64,000 nucleotides of DNA from Rhodoferax ferrireducens (GTDB lineage Bacteria > Pseudomonadota > Gammaproteobacteria > Burkholderiales > Burkholderiaceae_C), in contig NZ_QEII01000262.1 of the NCBI RefSeq assembly GCF_003347515.1, forward strand, positions 62,001 through 126,000, given 5' to 3'. Positions within the stretch are counted from its first letter, which is position 1; each line of letters begins with the position of its first letter. Of this stretch, positions 1-9,217 are shown piece by piece. The notes below the pieces were generated by a model. That model was not told the origin of the DNA. It worked only from the letters and a program-made list of their open reading frames with translations, and searched no databases. The position numbers and the translations under genes are program-made.

Positions 1-147
1 GGTCAGGCCCAGCCGGGCAGCGGCCTGGGCTGGTCGATTGTCAAACGCATTGCCGATGTCTTCGGGGCTCAAGTGCAGGTCAAGCGCTCGCAGCGACTGG
101 GTGGACTGGCGGTGTGCGTGCGCTGGCCGGCGCCATCGAGGGCGTAA
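1..147 (+). CDS. Sensor histidine kinase, C-terminal fragment (5' end outside window)
   Basis: The first 48 codons are open from base 1 and end at TAA 145-147. The peptide contains GSGLGWSIVKRIADVFG, which is the G2 box and following helix of a HATPase_c ATP-binding domain, then a short C-terminal strand (LAVCVRWPAP). This is the normal end of a membrane sensor histidine kinase that phosphorylates an OmpR-type response regulator; the rest of the kinase and presumably the regulator lie upstream of the window. Nothing in this fragment identifies the signal sensed. The gene runs in the same direction as the next gene, with 78 bases between them. Confidence 0.75.
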   Translation, partial: GQAQPGSGLGWSIVKRIADVFGAQVQVKRSQRLGGLAVCVRWPAPSRA

Positions 148-225
148 GCGAGCTTCAACGGCACGGGTTGCGGACTACGCAATACCCGCACGGGGGCTCA
201 CGCGCAAGCCTGCCAGAATCCGGGC

Positions 226-660
226 ATGCAATTTCAAAAAATCCTTGTCCCCCTGGCCAGTGTGGCGCTGGTCGCCGCCGCTTACCACTACTACAGTTGG
301 CCCGGTGTGGCCGTCGCCTTGGGAGGTCTGATCATGTGGCTGCTGCTGCATTTCACCCGCATGATGACGGTGCTCAAACGGGCGTCCGACCGGCCCATCG
401 GCTATGTCGGCAGCGCCGTCATGCTCAATGCCAAGCTGCGCCCGGGCGTCACCCTGTTGCATGTGGTGGCGATGACCAAAGCACTGGGTGCGCTGCAAAG
501 CCCCCCAGGCACCCAGCCCGAGCTGTACCGCTGGACCGACGGCACTGAGTCGCACGTCACCTGCGAGTTTTGGGACGGCAAACTGAAAAAATGGGAGCTG
601 GTGCGGCCGGCTCAGTCGGGCGAATCACAGACTGAATCCACCGTCAGCCCGGCCCCGTAA
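226..660 (+). CDS. Conserved hypothetical inner-membrane protein, 144 aa
   Basis: I do not recognise a named family. Residues 1-45 are hydrophobic and form two closely spaced membrane segments (about 5-22 and 25-43, joined by YHYYSWPG). Residues 46-144 form a soluble domain with a Trp-rich strand region (YRWTDGTESHVTCEFWDGKLKKWELV) and a Ser/Pro/Thr-rich tail. This looks like a small membrane-anchored protein with its soluble part on one face of the inner membrane. It lies 50 bases upstream of ilvE in the same direction and may be co-transcribed with it. The start at 226 gives the complete first membrane helix. Function is unknown. Confidence 0.6.
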   Translation: MQFQKILVPLASVALVAAAYHYYSWPGVAVALGGLIMWLLLHFTRMMTVLKRASDRPIGYVGSAVMLNAKLRPGVTLLHVVAMTKALGALQSPPGTQPELYRWTDGTESHVTCEFWDGKLKKWELVRPAQSGESQTESTVSPAP

Positions 661-710
661 AATCACACTTTTGCATGACTTGCAAGCGCCCCTCTTTAAG
701 GACCCCCCCA

Positions 711-1661
711 ATGAGCCCTCTACCCCCCTCCATGTCTGACCGCGACGGCAAAATCTGGATGGACGGCCAGATGGTGGACTGGCGCGACGCCAAGATCCAC
801 GTCCTGACCCACTCCCTGCACTACGGTTGTGGCGCTTTCGAGGGCGTGCGCGCCTACAACACGGTCAATGGCACGGCGATTTTCCGGCTCGAAGAACACA
901 CCGACCGTCTCTTCAACAGCGCCAAGATTCTGCGCATGAAACTCCCCTTCACCAAGGAAGAGGTGAACGAAGCGCAAAAAGCCGTCGTGCGCGAGAACAA
1001 ACTCGAATCCTGCTACCTACGCCCGCTGACCTGGATTGGCGACAAAAAATTGGGCATCAGCCCCAAGGGCAACACCATTCATCTGATGGTCGCCGCCTGG
1101 CCCTGGGGCGCTTACCTGGGCGAAGAAGGCATGAAACGCGGCATCCGCGTCAAGATCTCCAGCTACACCCGCCACCACGTCAACATCACCATGACGCAGG
1201 CCAAGGCCACCAGCAACTACACCAACTCCATCCTGGCGAATATGGAAGTCACGGACGAGGGCTATGACGAAGCCATGCTGCTCGATGCCAACGGTTTTGT
1301 GTCCGAAGGCGCTGGTGAAAATTTGTTTGTCGTCAAGGACGGTGTGGTCTACACGCCGGATCTGTCGGCCGGCGCGCTGAACGGCATCACGCGCAACACT
1401 GTGTTCCATATTGCCAAGGACCTGGGCCTGGAAGTGGTGCAAAAACGCATCACCCGTGACGAGGTCTATATCTGCGACGAAGCCTTCTTCACCGGCACCG
1501 CCGCTGAAGTGACGCCGATTCGCGAGCTGGACCGCATTGAGCTGGGTAAAGACGACTATGTGGGCAGCCGCGGCCCGATCACCGAAAAAATCCAGAGCGC
1601 GTTCTTTGACATCGTCAATGGCCGCAATCCCAAATACGCCCATTGGCTGAGCAAAGTCTGA
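711..1661 (+). CDS. ilvE: Branched-chain amino acid aminotransferase
   Basis: This is a class IV PLP-dependent aminotransferase that interconverts valine, leucine and isoleucine with their 2-oxo acids, using glutamate/2-oxoglutarate, in the cytoplasm. The protein (316 aa) has the N-terminal family pattern KIWMDGQMVDW, the PLP-lysine region (QAKATSNYTNS) and the signature SEGAGENLFVVKDG followed by GITRNTV and FFTGTAAEVTPI, the phosphate and cofactor site residues. The ATG at 711 is chosen because AAGGA ends 8 bases upstream; an in-frame ATG at 675 would add 12 non-family residues. Length fits E. coli IlvE (309 aa). A zinc-finger protein and waaF follow closely in the same direction. Confidence 0.95.
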   Translation: MSPLPPSMSDRDGKIWMDGQMVDWRDAKIHVLTHSLHYGCGAFEGVRAYNTVNGTAIFRLEEHTDRLFNSAKILRMKLPFTKEEVNEAQKAVVRENKLESCYLRPLTWIGDKKLGISPKGNTIHLMVAAWPWGAYLGEEGMKRGIRVKISSYTRHHVNITMTQAKATSNYTNSILANMEVTDEGYDEAMLLDANGFVSEGAGENLFVVKDGVVYTPDLSAGALNGITRNTVFHIAKDLGLEVVQKRITRDEVYICDEAFFTGTAAEVTPIRELDRIELGKDDYVGSRGPITEKIQSAFFDIVNGRNPKYAHWLSKV

Positions 1662-1680
1662 AGAAAGCAAGATCAAGATC

Positions 1681-1887
1681 ATGAGCAAATCTCTCGTTGA
1701 AATACTGGCCAAAGACCTGAACGAACAAGGTGGCGTGTACTGCCCCAGCCCGCTGGCCGACATGAAAATCTGGGATGGTCACCCCAAGGTCTACCTGGAC
1801 GTGGCCCACAGCGGTTCGGCCAAATGCCCTTATTGCGGCACCGTCTACAAACTGAAAGAGGGCGAACACTTCGGTGGCCACCACTAA
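1681..1887 (+). CDS. Zinc-finger domain protein, 68 aa (CHCC type)
   Basis: This small protein has the pattern of the CHCC zinc-finger family related to the mitochondrial complex I subunit NDUFS6: Cys in VYCPSPL, His in GHPKVYLDVAH, and the pair CPYCG near the C terminus, followed by TVYKL. These residues would bind one Zn ion. In betaproteobacteria such genes often follow ilvE and precede waaF, as here. It starts 19 bases after ilvE, and its end overlaps the start of waaF by 14 bases in another frame, suggesting one operon. Its molecular role is not established; it could be a metal-binding accessory factor. Confidence 0.85.
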   Translation: MSKSLVEILAKDLNEQGGVYCPSPLADMKIWDGHPKVYLDVAHSGSAKCPYCGTVYKLKEGEHFGGHH

Positions 1888-2881
1888 CTCCCTCATCATC
1901 GCGCCCCAGTGGATTGGGGACGCGGTGATGACCGAGCCGCTGATGCGCCGCTTGCAGGCGCGCGGCGAGCGCCTCACGGTCGGCGCACTGCCCTGGGTGG
2001 CGCCGGTGTACCGCGCCATGCCGCAGGTGGCCGAGGTCATCGAGTTTCCCTTTGCCCATGGCGGCCTGCAATTCAAGGCGCGCCGCAGCTTGGCGCAACA
2101 GCTCGAAGGCCGCTTTGACACCGCCTACATTTGCCCCAACTCTCTGAAAAGCGCGCTGCTGCCGTTTTTGGCCAGCATCCCGAAACGGGTTGGCTACCTG
2201 GGTGAGGCGCGGGTGGGCTTGCTGACGCACCGGCTCAAAAATCCGCCCAAGGACCGGCGCCCGCCCATGGTCGCGTTTTACTCGGCGCTCAGTGGCGAGG
2301 CCGACATTGCGAGCGACCAGCCCCAACTGCAGCTAAATGCCGCCGAGGTCGAGCAAGCCCTGGCCGACATGGGCTTGCACCGTGGCGGCTATTACGTGTT
2401 TGCGCCGGGCGCCGAATACGGCCCTGCCAAACGCTGGCCGGCCGCGCACTTTGCCGAGCTGGCCCGCCGGCTTGACGCCCCCGTGGTCTTGCTGGGCTCC
2501 AGCAAGGAATTCGATCTGTGCGAAGAAATCGCCGCGCCGGTGAATGCCGAGCAGCCCGGCAAATGCGTGAACTTTGCAGGAAAAACGACGCTAGCCAACG
2601 CATTCAGTGCGATAGCAGCTACAAAAAGCATAGTGAGCAATGATTCCGGCCTGATGCATGTGGCGGCGGCTTTTGGCGTGCCCCAAGTGGCGATCTTCGG
2701 CTCCAGCAGCCCGCTGCACACGCCACCGCTGAATGCGCGGGCGACCGTGCTCTGGCTCAAGAACGACGGCGCCTACCAGCCCCCGCTGGACTGCGCGCCC
2801 TGCTTTGCACGGGACTGTCCGCTCGGGCACACGCGCTGTCTGGTCGATATTCAGGCCACCGACGTGCTACAGCATCTATAG
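1874..2881 (+). CDS. waaF: LPS heptosyltransferase II
   Basis: This is a GT9-family glycosyltransferase that adds the second L-glycero-D-manno-heptose from ADP-heptose to the lipopolysaccharide inner core at the cytoplasmic face of the inner membrane. The 335-aa protein begins IIAPQWIGDAVMTEPLMRRL, the usual WaaF N terminus. It has the acceptor-domain to nucleotide-domain transition FAPGAEYGPAKRWP and the donor site SNDSGLMHVAAAFG followed by FGSSSP. The C terminus has CAPCFARDCPLGHTRC, also typical. The start overlaps the upstream zinc-finger gene. Two copies of the dispersed repeat touch this gene: one inside it at about 2581-2637, encoding TLANAFSAIAATKS, and one supplying its TAG stop at 2879-2881. 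Confidence 0.93.
   Translation: MATTNSLIIAPQWIGDAVMTEPLMRRLQARGERLTVGALPWVAPVYRAMPQVAEVIEFPFAHGGLQFKARRSLAQQLEGRFDTAYICPNSLKSALLPFLASIPKRVGYLGEARVGLLTHRLKNPPKDRRPPMVAFYSALSGEADIASDQPQLQLNAAEVEQALADMGLHRGGYYVFAPGAEYGPAKRWPAAHFAELARRLDAPVVLLGSSKEFDLCEEIAAPVNAEQPGKCVNFAGKTTLANAFSAIAATKSIVSNDSGLMHVAAAFGVPQVAIFGSSSPLHTPPLNARATVLWLKNDGAYQPPLDCAPCFARDCPLGHTRCLVDIQATDVLQHL
2581..2637 (-). repeat. Dispersed CTAGCC/AGCTA repeat, copy inside waaF
   Basis: Read on the minus strand this segment has GTAGCTGCTATCGCA, then about 10 variable bases, then GGCTAGCGTCG, matching the repeat family seen at 2877, 16845, 20762, 32221, 50535 and 55576. It is in frame with waaF and preserves the expected length between AGKT and SNDSGL, so it does not break the protein. 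Confidence 0.55.
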
Positions 2882-2924
2882 CTGCCTGCGCAGCAACGAC
2901 GGGGGCTAGATCCCTATTTTGCTT
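2877..2924 (+). repeat. Dispersed AGCTGC...GGGCTAGA repeat, overlapping the waaF stop
   Basis: The segment reads ATAGCTGCCTGCGCA, a variable part, then GGGGGCTAGATCCCTATTTT. The TAG of waaF (2879-2881) is part of the ATAGCT core, so the repeat defines the end of the protein. A hairpin follows at once. Confidence 0.75.
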
Positions 2925-2929
2925 AAAAA

Positions 2930-2951
2930 AAAGCCACCCGAAGGTGGCTTT
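2930..2951. terminator. Rho-independent terminator, hairpin with CGAA loop
   Basis: A 9-bp stem AAAGCCACC / GGTGGCTTT encloses CGAA. The plus strand carries eight A residues just before it, so on the minus strand the hairpin is followed by a T-tract. It should stop leftward transcription best (from the sensor kinase gene ending at 3150), and rightward transcription from waaF more weakly. Between here and 3150 I see only an 8-bp inverted pair GGATGCCC (2995-3002)/GGGCATCC (3070-3077) and a hairpin TATCCCCC/GGGGGATA at 3089-3108 without a T-tract. Confidence 0.75.
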
Positions 2952-3149
2952 GTAAAAGTCCCCGAAAGGACGTCGTTGGAAACATTGCGTGTCTGGATGC
3001 CCGTCTATTTAAATTATTGACTGGACTCCAGCACTTGATTACTGTGACAGCAGTTGGTGCAACTTTACAGGGCATCCGACGACGACGCTATCCCCCATTT
3101 GGGGGATATTGATGACTTTCTTGTCGAAAACCATGACTTTTCGCAACAT

Positions 3150-4439
3150 TTAGACACTTCCGTCGGACCCCAAAGGCAGCTGGACGACAAAGCAGGCACC
3201 GCTATCACCATCGGGCCGGTTTTCGCAATACACCGTACCGCCGTGGCGAATGGCGATGGACTTCACCAAAGCCAGACCGAGACCCACCCCGCCATCCCGC
3301 TCGGTCGCACCGGGCAGGCGGTAAAAAGGTTCGAATATGCGCTCTCGCAAGGCCGCCGGTACGCCCGGACCCCGGTCGCAGACTCGGATCACCGCCTGGC
3401 CGTTGCTCCTGCTCAAGGTCACGGTGATGTCGCCCGCTGCGTGGCGGCGGGCATTCTCCAGCAGGTTACGTACGGCGCGGCGCAGCAATTTGGTGATGCC
3501 TTGCACCGGCAAAGCGGCGTGACTCATCTGCCCGGCCTCTGAGCCACTGGTGTCGGGCGCCAGTTGTACCTCCAGTTCGGCGTCCACCCGTGCACACTCC
3601 TCCGCCGCCAGACCGATCAGGTCCACGGATTCAATGGTCCCCAGATCGGCCTCCCGTGCATCCAGCCGGCTGGCAAGCAGGATTTCTTCAATCAGCTGAT
3701 CGAGCTCGGCAATATTGCGTTCAATTTCTTTCCTGAACGTCGGGGACGTGGTGGCCCCCATGAGTTCCAGCCCCATGCGAATGCGCGTGAGAGGCGAACG
3801 CAGCTCATGCGAGGCATTGGCCAACAGCGATTTTTGCGAGGCCAGCAACGATTCATGCGACTTCACCAGCGTCTCGATGCGCTCGGCAGCCGTGTTGAAA
3901 CGCTTGGCCAGAAAGGCCACCTCGTCCTGCCCGGTCTCGGGAATGCGAATGGACAAGTCGCCCTCGCCCCATTTCTCAACCCCGCTTTGAAGCTTCTCCA
4001 AGCGGCGCGTGAGTTTGCGAATAATCGGGTAGGTGGCCAGCGCGACGGCGACCGCGACCAGCGCCAGCGTCCAGAAAAAACCGAATGGGGGCCGGTTCCA
4101 GAACGACCGCGGCGGACGCGGCATGTGCATGTGCAGGGTTTGGCCGTCCTGCATGCGCACCGTGAACTCGGGGCCACTACCATATTTGCCGCGTGAATTG
4201 GGCCCGGGCTCGCCGTCCTCGGACTCATCCGCTGAGCGGCCCGCCTGCTCAGCGTCCGGTGGGCGCAGCCGACCCAGACGGCCACCACCGATGACTTGTC
4301 CGGCCTCGTTGCGAACGACCACCTCGCGCAACGGGGGCTCGGCCGCGAGGCGCCAGGCCCAGCCCACCATCAGGGTCAGCACCGCCACCGCCAGCACGAC
4401 GGCCAGCCAGATGCGCACATAGAGTTTTTTGAAAAACAT
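3150..4439 (-). CDS. Sensor histidine kinase of OmpR-type two-component system
   Basis: This is a membrane-bound kinase that autophosphorylates on histidine and passes phosphate to the response regulator encoded 2 bases upstream. The 429-aa protein has TM1 at about 9-31, a roughly 85-residue periplasmic loop rich in charged residues, and TM2 at about 120-140. A HAMP linker follows, then HisKA with the H box NASHELRSPLTRIRMGLE (His211), and HATPase with N box NLLENARRHA, G1 DRGPGVP, F box IFEPFYR and G2 GVGLGLALVK. The architecture resembles CpxA/RstB kinases. The signal cannot be inferred. The short spacing from the regulator gene indicates one transcript. Confidence 0.93.
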   Translation of the reverse strand: MFFKKLYVRIWLAVVLAVAVLTLMVGWAWRLAAEPPLREVVVRNEAGQVIGGGRLGRLRPPDAEQAGRSADESEDGEPGPNSRGKYGSGPEFTVRMQDGQTLHMHMPRPPRSFWNRPPFGFFWTLALVAVAVALATYPIIRKLTRRLEKLQSGVEKWGEGDLSIRIPETGQDEVAFLAKRFNTAAERIETLVKSHESLLASQKSLLANASHELRSPLTRIRMGLELMGATTSPTFRKEIERNIAELDQLIEEILLASRLDAREADLGTIESVDLIGLAAEECARVDAELEVQLAPDTSGSEAGQMSHAALPVQGITKLLRRAVRNLLENARRHAAGDITVTLSRSNGQAVIRVCDRGPGVPAALRERIFEPFYRLPGATERDGGVGLGLALVKSIAIRHGGTVYCENRPDGDSGACFVVQLPLGSDGSV

Positions 4440-4441
4440 GC

Positions 4442-5146
4442 TCAGTCTTGCTGGCGGGCGAACACATAACCCACCCCACGCACCGTCAGGATGCGCTTCG
4501 GATTCTTGGCATCGAGCTCAATGGCGGCGCGAATGCGGCCCATGTGCACGTCGATGGAGCGGTCAAATGCGTCGAGCTCGCGGCCCCGCACGGCTTCCAT
4601 GATCTGGTCCCGCGTAAGCACCCGGCCGGCACGCTCGGCCAGGGCCACCAGTAAATCAAACTGGTAAGAGGTCAGGTCGCAGGCTTGCGTCCCGACCGCC
4701 ACGGTGCGGGCGTCGCGGTCAATCTCCAGCGTGCCAAAACGCAATTGGCGGCCGACCTCGGGCGCGCCCTCCACGCGCCGGCGCAGGATGGCGCGAATGC
4801 GCGCCAGCAATTCGCGCGGCTCGAACGGTTTGGGCAGGTAGTCATCGGCGCCGATTTCCAGGCCGATGATGCGGTCCATCGCGTCGCCCTTGGCGGTCAG
4901 CATCAGCACCGGCACCTGCGCCAGCGCACCCGGCAAGGCCCGGATGCGGCGGCACACTTCGAGGCCGTCCATATCGGGCAGCATCAGGTCCAGGATGACC
5001 AGGTCGGGCGGGCTGGCCTGCAGGCTGGCCAGTCCCTTGTGGGCGTCGCCGGCCTGGCTCACCACAAACCCGGATTGCCCCAGGTACTCGCTCACCATCT
5101 GGGCCAGGCGGGCGTCGTCTTCGATCATCAGCAGGTGTTGACTCAT
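4442..5146 (-). CDS. OmpR-family response regulator
   Basis: This is a 234-aa DNA-binding response regulator. The receiver domain (about 4-115) has the acidic pair D10/D11, the phosphoacceptor D53 in LVILDLMLPDMDG, Thr in LMLTAKG, and K106 in LPKPFEP. A winged-helix Trans_reg_C domain follows, containing LTSYQFDLLVALAERAGRVL, SIDVHMGRIRAAIE and the C-terminal hairpin ILTVRGVGYVFA. It is the partner of the kinase just downstream; the order regulator-kinase with a 2-base gap suggests translational coupling. It resembles RstA/CpxR. Target genes are unknown; the neighbouring glycogen operon ends 70 bases upstream in the same direction. Confidence 0.95.
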   Translation of the reverse strand: MSQHLLMIEDDARLAQMVSEYLGQSGFVVSQAGDAHKGLASLQASPPDLVILDLMLPDMDGLEVCRRIRALPGALAQVPVLMLTAKGDAMDRIIGLEIGADDYLPKPFEPRELLARIRAILRRRVEGAPEVGRQLRFGTLEIDRDARTVAVGTQACDLTSYQFDLLVALAERAGRVLTRDQIMEAVRGRELDAFDRSIDVHMGRIRAAIELDAKNPKRILTVRGVGYVFARQQD

Positions 5147-5216
5147 GCGGCCAGTCTAGTGCAGGGCCCCCTCCGACGCTTGAAGCCGCGGTAAAGTTAC
5201 GTAAACAGCGATTGCG

Positions 5217-7700
5217 CTACACAGGCAACAAGGATGGCGCTTGAGGCACGGCGGGCTTGAGCGGCTGGACACCCCAGATCTCGCTGGCATATTCACCGAT
5301 CGTGCGGTCCGAAGAAAACACACCCATGCCGGCGACATTCAGGATGGCGCTGCGCGTCCAGGCAGCCGGCCTGCGGTAGAGATCATCCACCTTCTCCTGG
5401 CAAGCCACGTAATCCGCATAGTCCGCCAGCAGCTGGTAATAGTCGGACTCCAGCAAGGTGTTGACCACCTCCCGGTAACGCTCGGGCTCCTCCGGCGAGA
5501 ACGCACCTTCAGAGAGCCGGTCAATGGCGCACTTCAGATCAAAATTCCCCTCGTAATAGCTGCGCGGCTGGTAGCCGTAGCCGCGCAGCTCCGCCACTTG
5601 CTCGGTGCGGTTGCCAAACACGAAAATGTTGTCCCGCCCCACGTTGTCCGCGATCTCGATATTGGCGCCGTCCCAGGTGCCGATGGTCAGGGCGCCATTG
5701 AGGGCAAACTTCATGTTGCCGGTGCCCGAGGCCTCGGTTCCGGCGGTGGAAATCTGCTCCGACAGGTTGGCGCCGGGAATGATGATTTCGGCCAGCGAAA
5801 CCCGGTAGTTGGGAATGAACACCACCCGCAGTTGGCCCCCGATACGCTGATCGCTGTTCACCACACGCGCGACATCGTTGATCAAGCGGATGATCAATTT
5901 GGCCATGTGATAGGCCGAGGCCGCCTTGCCGGCAAAAATCACCGTGCGCGGTACCCAGTCGGCATGCGGCTGGGCCAGTATCCGGTGGTAGCGGGTAATG
6001 ATGTGCAACACATTGAGCAGTTGCCGCTTGTATTCGTGCATGCGCTTGACCTGGACGTCGAACAGACTCAGCGGGTCCACGCTGACGCCGGGGCAGCGGG
6101 CGATCAGGTCGGCCAGGCGGCGCTTGTTCTGCTGCTTGGCCAAGCCGAAAGCGTTTTGGAACTCGGTGTCATCGGCCAGATCGCGCAGCCGGGCCAACTG
6201 GTCCAGCTCACTCCGCCAGTCGGGGCCGATGCGGCTGTCGATCAAGGCCGACAAGGGCGCATTGGCCAGCGCCAACCAGCGGCGGGGGGTAATGCCGTTC
6301 GTCTTGTTACAAAAACGCTCCGGATACATCTGCACAAAATCGGAAAAAATGGTTTCCACCATCAACTGGCTGTGCAAGGCTGACACACCATTGACCTTGT
6401 GGCTGGCCAGCACGGACAGATGGGCCATGCGCACGCGGCGCACGCCACGCTCTTCGATCAACGAAATACGGCGCAACAGCGCATGGTCCGCCGGAAAACG
6501 TGCGTGCACCTCGGCCAGAAAGCGGGCGTTGATCTCGTAAATCAAACCCATGTGGCGAGGCAACACCCGGCTCAAGAGCTCCACCGGCCAGGTCTCCAGC
6601 GCCTCTTCCATCAGGGTGTGGTTGGTATAGGAAAAGACACACGTGCACAAGGACCACGCCGCTTCCCAGCCGAGCTGGTGCTCGTCCAGCAGCAAGCGCA
6701 TCAATTCGGGGACCGCCAGCGCCGGGTGCGTGTCGTTCAGGTGAATCGCCACCTTGTCGGCCAGCTGCTCAAAGCCGCTGTGACTCTTGAGGTGGCGCCG
6801 CAAAATATCCTGCAGCGAGGCGCTGACAAAAAAGTACTCCTGGCGCAAGCGCAATTCGCGGCCGTGCTCGGTACGGTCGTCCGGGTACAGCACCCGCGAG
6901 ACGTTTTCCGAGTGGTTCTTGTCTTCCACGGCCTGGATGTAGTCGCCCCGGTTGAACGCATCCAGATTGACCCCGCCGCTGGCGCGTGCCGACCACAGTC
7001 GCATGGTGGCCACGCTGCGCATCTGGTGCCCGGGCACGCCGCTGTCGTAGGCGGTGGCAATCACGTCCTGGGTATCGAGCCACAGCGAGTGCCCATCCTG
7101 CGGCACCAAGCGTCCGCCGAACCGGACGGTGTAGCTGAATTCGGGACGCATGAATTCCCACGGATGGCCGTTGACCAGCCAGTAGTCCGGCTCTTCCACT
7201 TGCTGCCCCTGCTCAATGCGCTGGGCAAACATGCCGTATTCGTAGCGTATGCCATAACCCATGCCGGGCAGGCCCAGGGTGGCCATCGAATCCAGAAAAC
7301 AGGCGGCCAGACGCCCCAGGCCGCCATTGCCCAGGCCGGCATCGGGCTCCAGATCAATCAAGGCATCAAAGTCGGCGCCCAGCAGGGCACACGCCTGTTT
7401 GACGGGCTCGTAAATATCAGCGGCCAGCAAGGCGTTGGTCAACGCGCGCCCGGTCAAAAACTCCATGGACAGGTAATACACGCGCTTGGCATCCTGGTCT
7501 TCGGCTTGCGCCAGCGACTCGCGCCAGCAACCCATGATGCGGTCGCGCACGGCATGAAAAACCGCAAACAGCCAGTCGCGCTGGGTTGCCGAGCGCACGT
7601 CCTTGCCCACCGCATAGACCAGCCGGTTCAAGATGGAGCGGCGCAAGGCTTCGACGCTGTTGATGGGCTTGTCATATTCAAAAGCAGTGACGGGCGGCAT
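5217..7700 (-). CDS. glgP: Glycogen phosphorylase
   Basis: This enzyme phosphorolyses alpha-1,4-glucan ends to glucose 1-phosphate with a PLP cofactor (GT35 family). The 827-aa length is usual for bacterial GlgP. Visible motifs are the N-terminal GNGGLGRLAACFLDS, the central KRMHEYKRQLLN, IFAGKAASAYHMAK, and the PLP-lysine stretch EASGTGNMKFALNGALTIG followed by DGANIEI. It is the last gene of the glg operon, 32 bases after glgA. It provides the breakdown arm of the pathway; GlgX would debranch the limit dextrin it leaves. The ATG at 7700 is the first methionine and gives a standard N terminus. Confidence 0.97.
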   Translation of the reverse strand: MPPVTAFEYDKPINSVEALRRSILNRLVYAVGKDVRSATQRDWLFAVFHAVRDRIMGCWRESLAQAEDQDAKRVYYLSMEFLTGRALTNALLAADIYEPVKQACALLGADFDALIDLEPDAGLGNGGLGRLAACFLDSMATLGLPGMGYGIRYEYGMFAQRIEQGQQVEEPDYWLVNGHPWEFMRPEFSYTVRFGGRLVPQDGHSLWLDTQDVIATAYDSGVPGHQMRSVATMRLWSARASGGVNLDAFNRGDYIQAVEDKNHSENVSRVLYPDDRTEHGRELRLRQEYFFVSASLQDILRRHLKSHSGFEQLADKVAIHLNDTHPALAVPELMRLLLDEHQLGWEAAWSLCTCVFSYTNHTLMEEALETWPVELLSRVLPRHMGLIYEINARFLAEVHARFPADHALLRRISLIEERGVRRVRMAHLSVLASHKVNGVSALHSQLMVETIFSDFVQMYPERFCNKTNGITPRRWLALANAPLSALIDSRIGPDWRSELDQLARLRDLADDTEFQNAFGLAKQQNKRRLADLIARCPGVSVDPLSLFDVQVKRMHEYKRQLLNVLHIITRYHRILAQPHADWVPRTVIFAGKAASAYHMAKLIIRLINDVARVVNSDQRIGGQLRVVFIPNYRVSLAEIIIPGANLSEQISTAGTEASGTGNMKFALNGALTIGTWDGANIEIADNVGRDNIFVFGNRTEQVAELRGYGYQPRSYYEGNFDLKCAIDRLSEGAFSPEEPERYREVVNTLLESDYYQLLADYADYVACQEKVDDLYRRPAAWTRSAILNVAGMGVFSSDRTIGEYASEIWGVQPLKPAVPQAPSLLPV

Positions 7701-7732
7701 GGCTGATCCTTCTCAAAGCGTACGCGGACTCT

Positions 7733-9217
7733 TTATTCTGCGCCCGGCCTGAGTAACTCGTATAGGAAAAGGTAATGCTTTGCAACGCTGGGCCAGTCGA
7801 ATCGCAGCCCCATTCCCCGTCTTTGCACCGCCACCCATTGCCCGGGGCGGCGCGACAAGGCAAAGGCCCGACGCACGGCGGCCAGCAAGCCGTCCGCGCT
7901 CAAATCGTCAAACACAAAGCCCGTGGCGCGGCCCTCGTCCAGGTTTTCCAGCGTGCAATCGACCACGGTGTCGGCCAGCCCCCCGACCCGGCGCACCAGC
8001 GGCAAGGTGCCGTAACGCAAGCCATACAACTGGGTCAGGCCGCAAGGCTCAAACGCCGAGGGCACCACAATGACATCCGCGCCGGCCACCACGGCGTGCG
8101 CGGTGGCCTCGTCGTAGCCGATGCGCACGCCCACCTGTCCGGGATAGCGCAGGGACGCCTCGATGAATGCTTGCTCCAGTGCCGCATCGCCCTGCCCGAG
8201 CAAGGCCAGTTGCCCTCCGCGCTGAACCAGTTCGTCGATCACCTGGGGCAGCAAATGCAGTCCTTTTTGCACCGTCAGCCGGCTCACCACGCCGAACACC
8301 AAGGCCTGCCCCCGCGGCTCCAGCCCAAAGTCCAGCTGAAGCGCCCGTTTGAGGCTGGCCTTGACCGGCAGCGTGTCAACATCGTAGGTCGCTGGCAGCA
8401 AGACATCGGTGTCAGGGCTCCAGATGGCGTAATCCACCCCGTTGAGGATGCCTGACAGCAGCTCGGCACGCGCGCGCAACAGGCCATCGAGCCCACAACC
8501 CTGAGGCTCCGTGGTAATTTCTCGCGCATACGTCGGACTGACGGTGGCAATCCGGTCGGCGTACCAAAGCGCCGCCTTCATGAACGAAACCTGGCCGTAG
8601 AACTCAAGCCCATCCACGTCAAAGTAGCTCGCGGGCAGACCCAGCTGTGGGAACACGGTGCGGGGGAACAAGCCCTGGAAGGCGATATTGTGAATGGTGA
8701 AAACGCTTGCCGGTGTGTAGCGGCCGGCCTCGGCGAAGGCGCGGTTATAGGCGGGGGCCAGACCGGCATGCCAGTCATGGCAGTGAATGACATCCGGCAC
8801 CCAGTCCGGATCGAGCCCCTGGCCCAAGGTCGCGGCCGCCCAGCCCAGGGCCGCAAAACGCAGGGCGTTGTCGCCCCAGTCTTTGCCATCCGGACCGAGG
8901 TAGGGGCTTCCCGGACGTTCATACAAGGCGGGCGCCTGGACCAGATACAGCGGCGTGGCAACGACTGGCAGAGTCGCCAGCGCCACCGCCGCGGCCGGCA
9001 GGACCGGCGCCGGACCCCATGGCTGGGGTCCGTCAGGCAACAAGGCAATGGGCCGCGTGCCCCTGCTGTGAGCGGCAATGGCGGGAAAAGCGGGCATCAA
9101 CAGACGCACCTCACAGCCCAAGGCCTGCAGCGCCGGGGGCAGGCCGGCATTGACGTCGGCCAGACCACCGGTCTTGAGAAACGGAAAAAGTTCTGCACAA
9201 ACATACAGCACCTTCAC
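7733..9217 (-). CDS. glgA: Glycogen synthase (ADP-glucose type)
   Basis: This GT5 glycosyltransferase transfers glucose from ADP-glucose to the non-reducing end of alpha-1,4-glucan. The 494-aa protein starts [22 protein letters not shown], which contains the ADP-glucose-binding KTGGLAD loop. Further motifs are [28 protein letters not shown], the [15 protein letters not shown] turn and [21 protein letters not shown] near the C terminus. The residue after KTGGLADV is N where many homologues have V, a minor variation. The gene overlaps the upstream glgC by ATGA and should be translationally coupled to it, so substrate supply and polymerisation are co-expressed. Confidence 0.97.
   Translation of the reverse strand: MKVLYVCAELFPFLKTGGLADVNAGLPPALQALGCEVRLLMPAFPAIAAHSRGTRPIALLPDGPQPWGPAPVLPAAAVALATLPVVATPLYLVQAPALYERPGSPYLGPDGKDWGDNALRFAALGWAAATLGQGLDPDWVPDVIHCHDWHAGLAPAYNRAFAEAGRYTPASVFTIHNIAFQGLFPRTVFPQLGLPASYFDVDGLEFYGQVSFMKAALWYADRIATVSPTYAREITTEPQGCGLDGLLRARAELLSGILNGVDYAIWSPDTDVLLPATYDVDTLPVKASLKRALQLDFGLEPRGQALVFGVVSRLTVQKGLHLLPQVIDELVQRGGQLALLGQGDAALEQAFIEASLRYPGQVGVRIGYDEATAHAVVAGADVIVVPSAFEPCGLTQLYGLRYGTLPLVRRVGGLADTVVDCTLENLDEGRATGFVFDDLSADGLLAAVRRAFALSRRPGQWVAVQRRGMGLRFDWPSVAKHYLFLYELLRPGAE

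Noticed and set aside
3089..3108. Hairpin TATCCCCC/GGGGGATA as terminator of the sensor kinase gene
   Set aside because: No T-tract follows on the minus strand; the hairpin at 2930-2951 fits a terminator much better.
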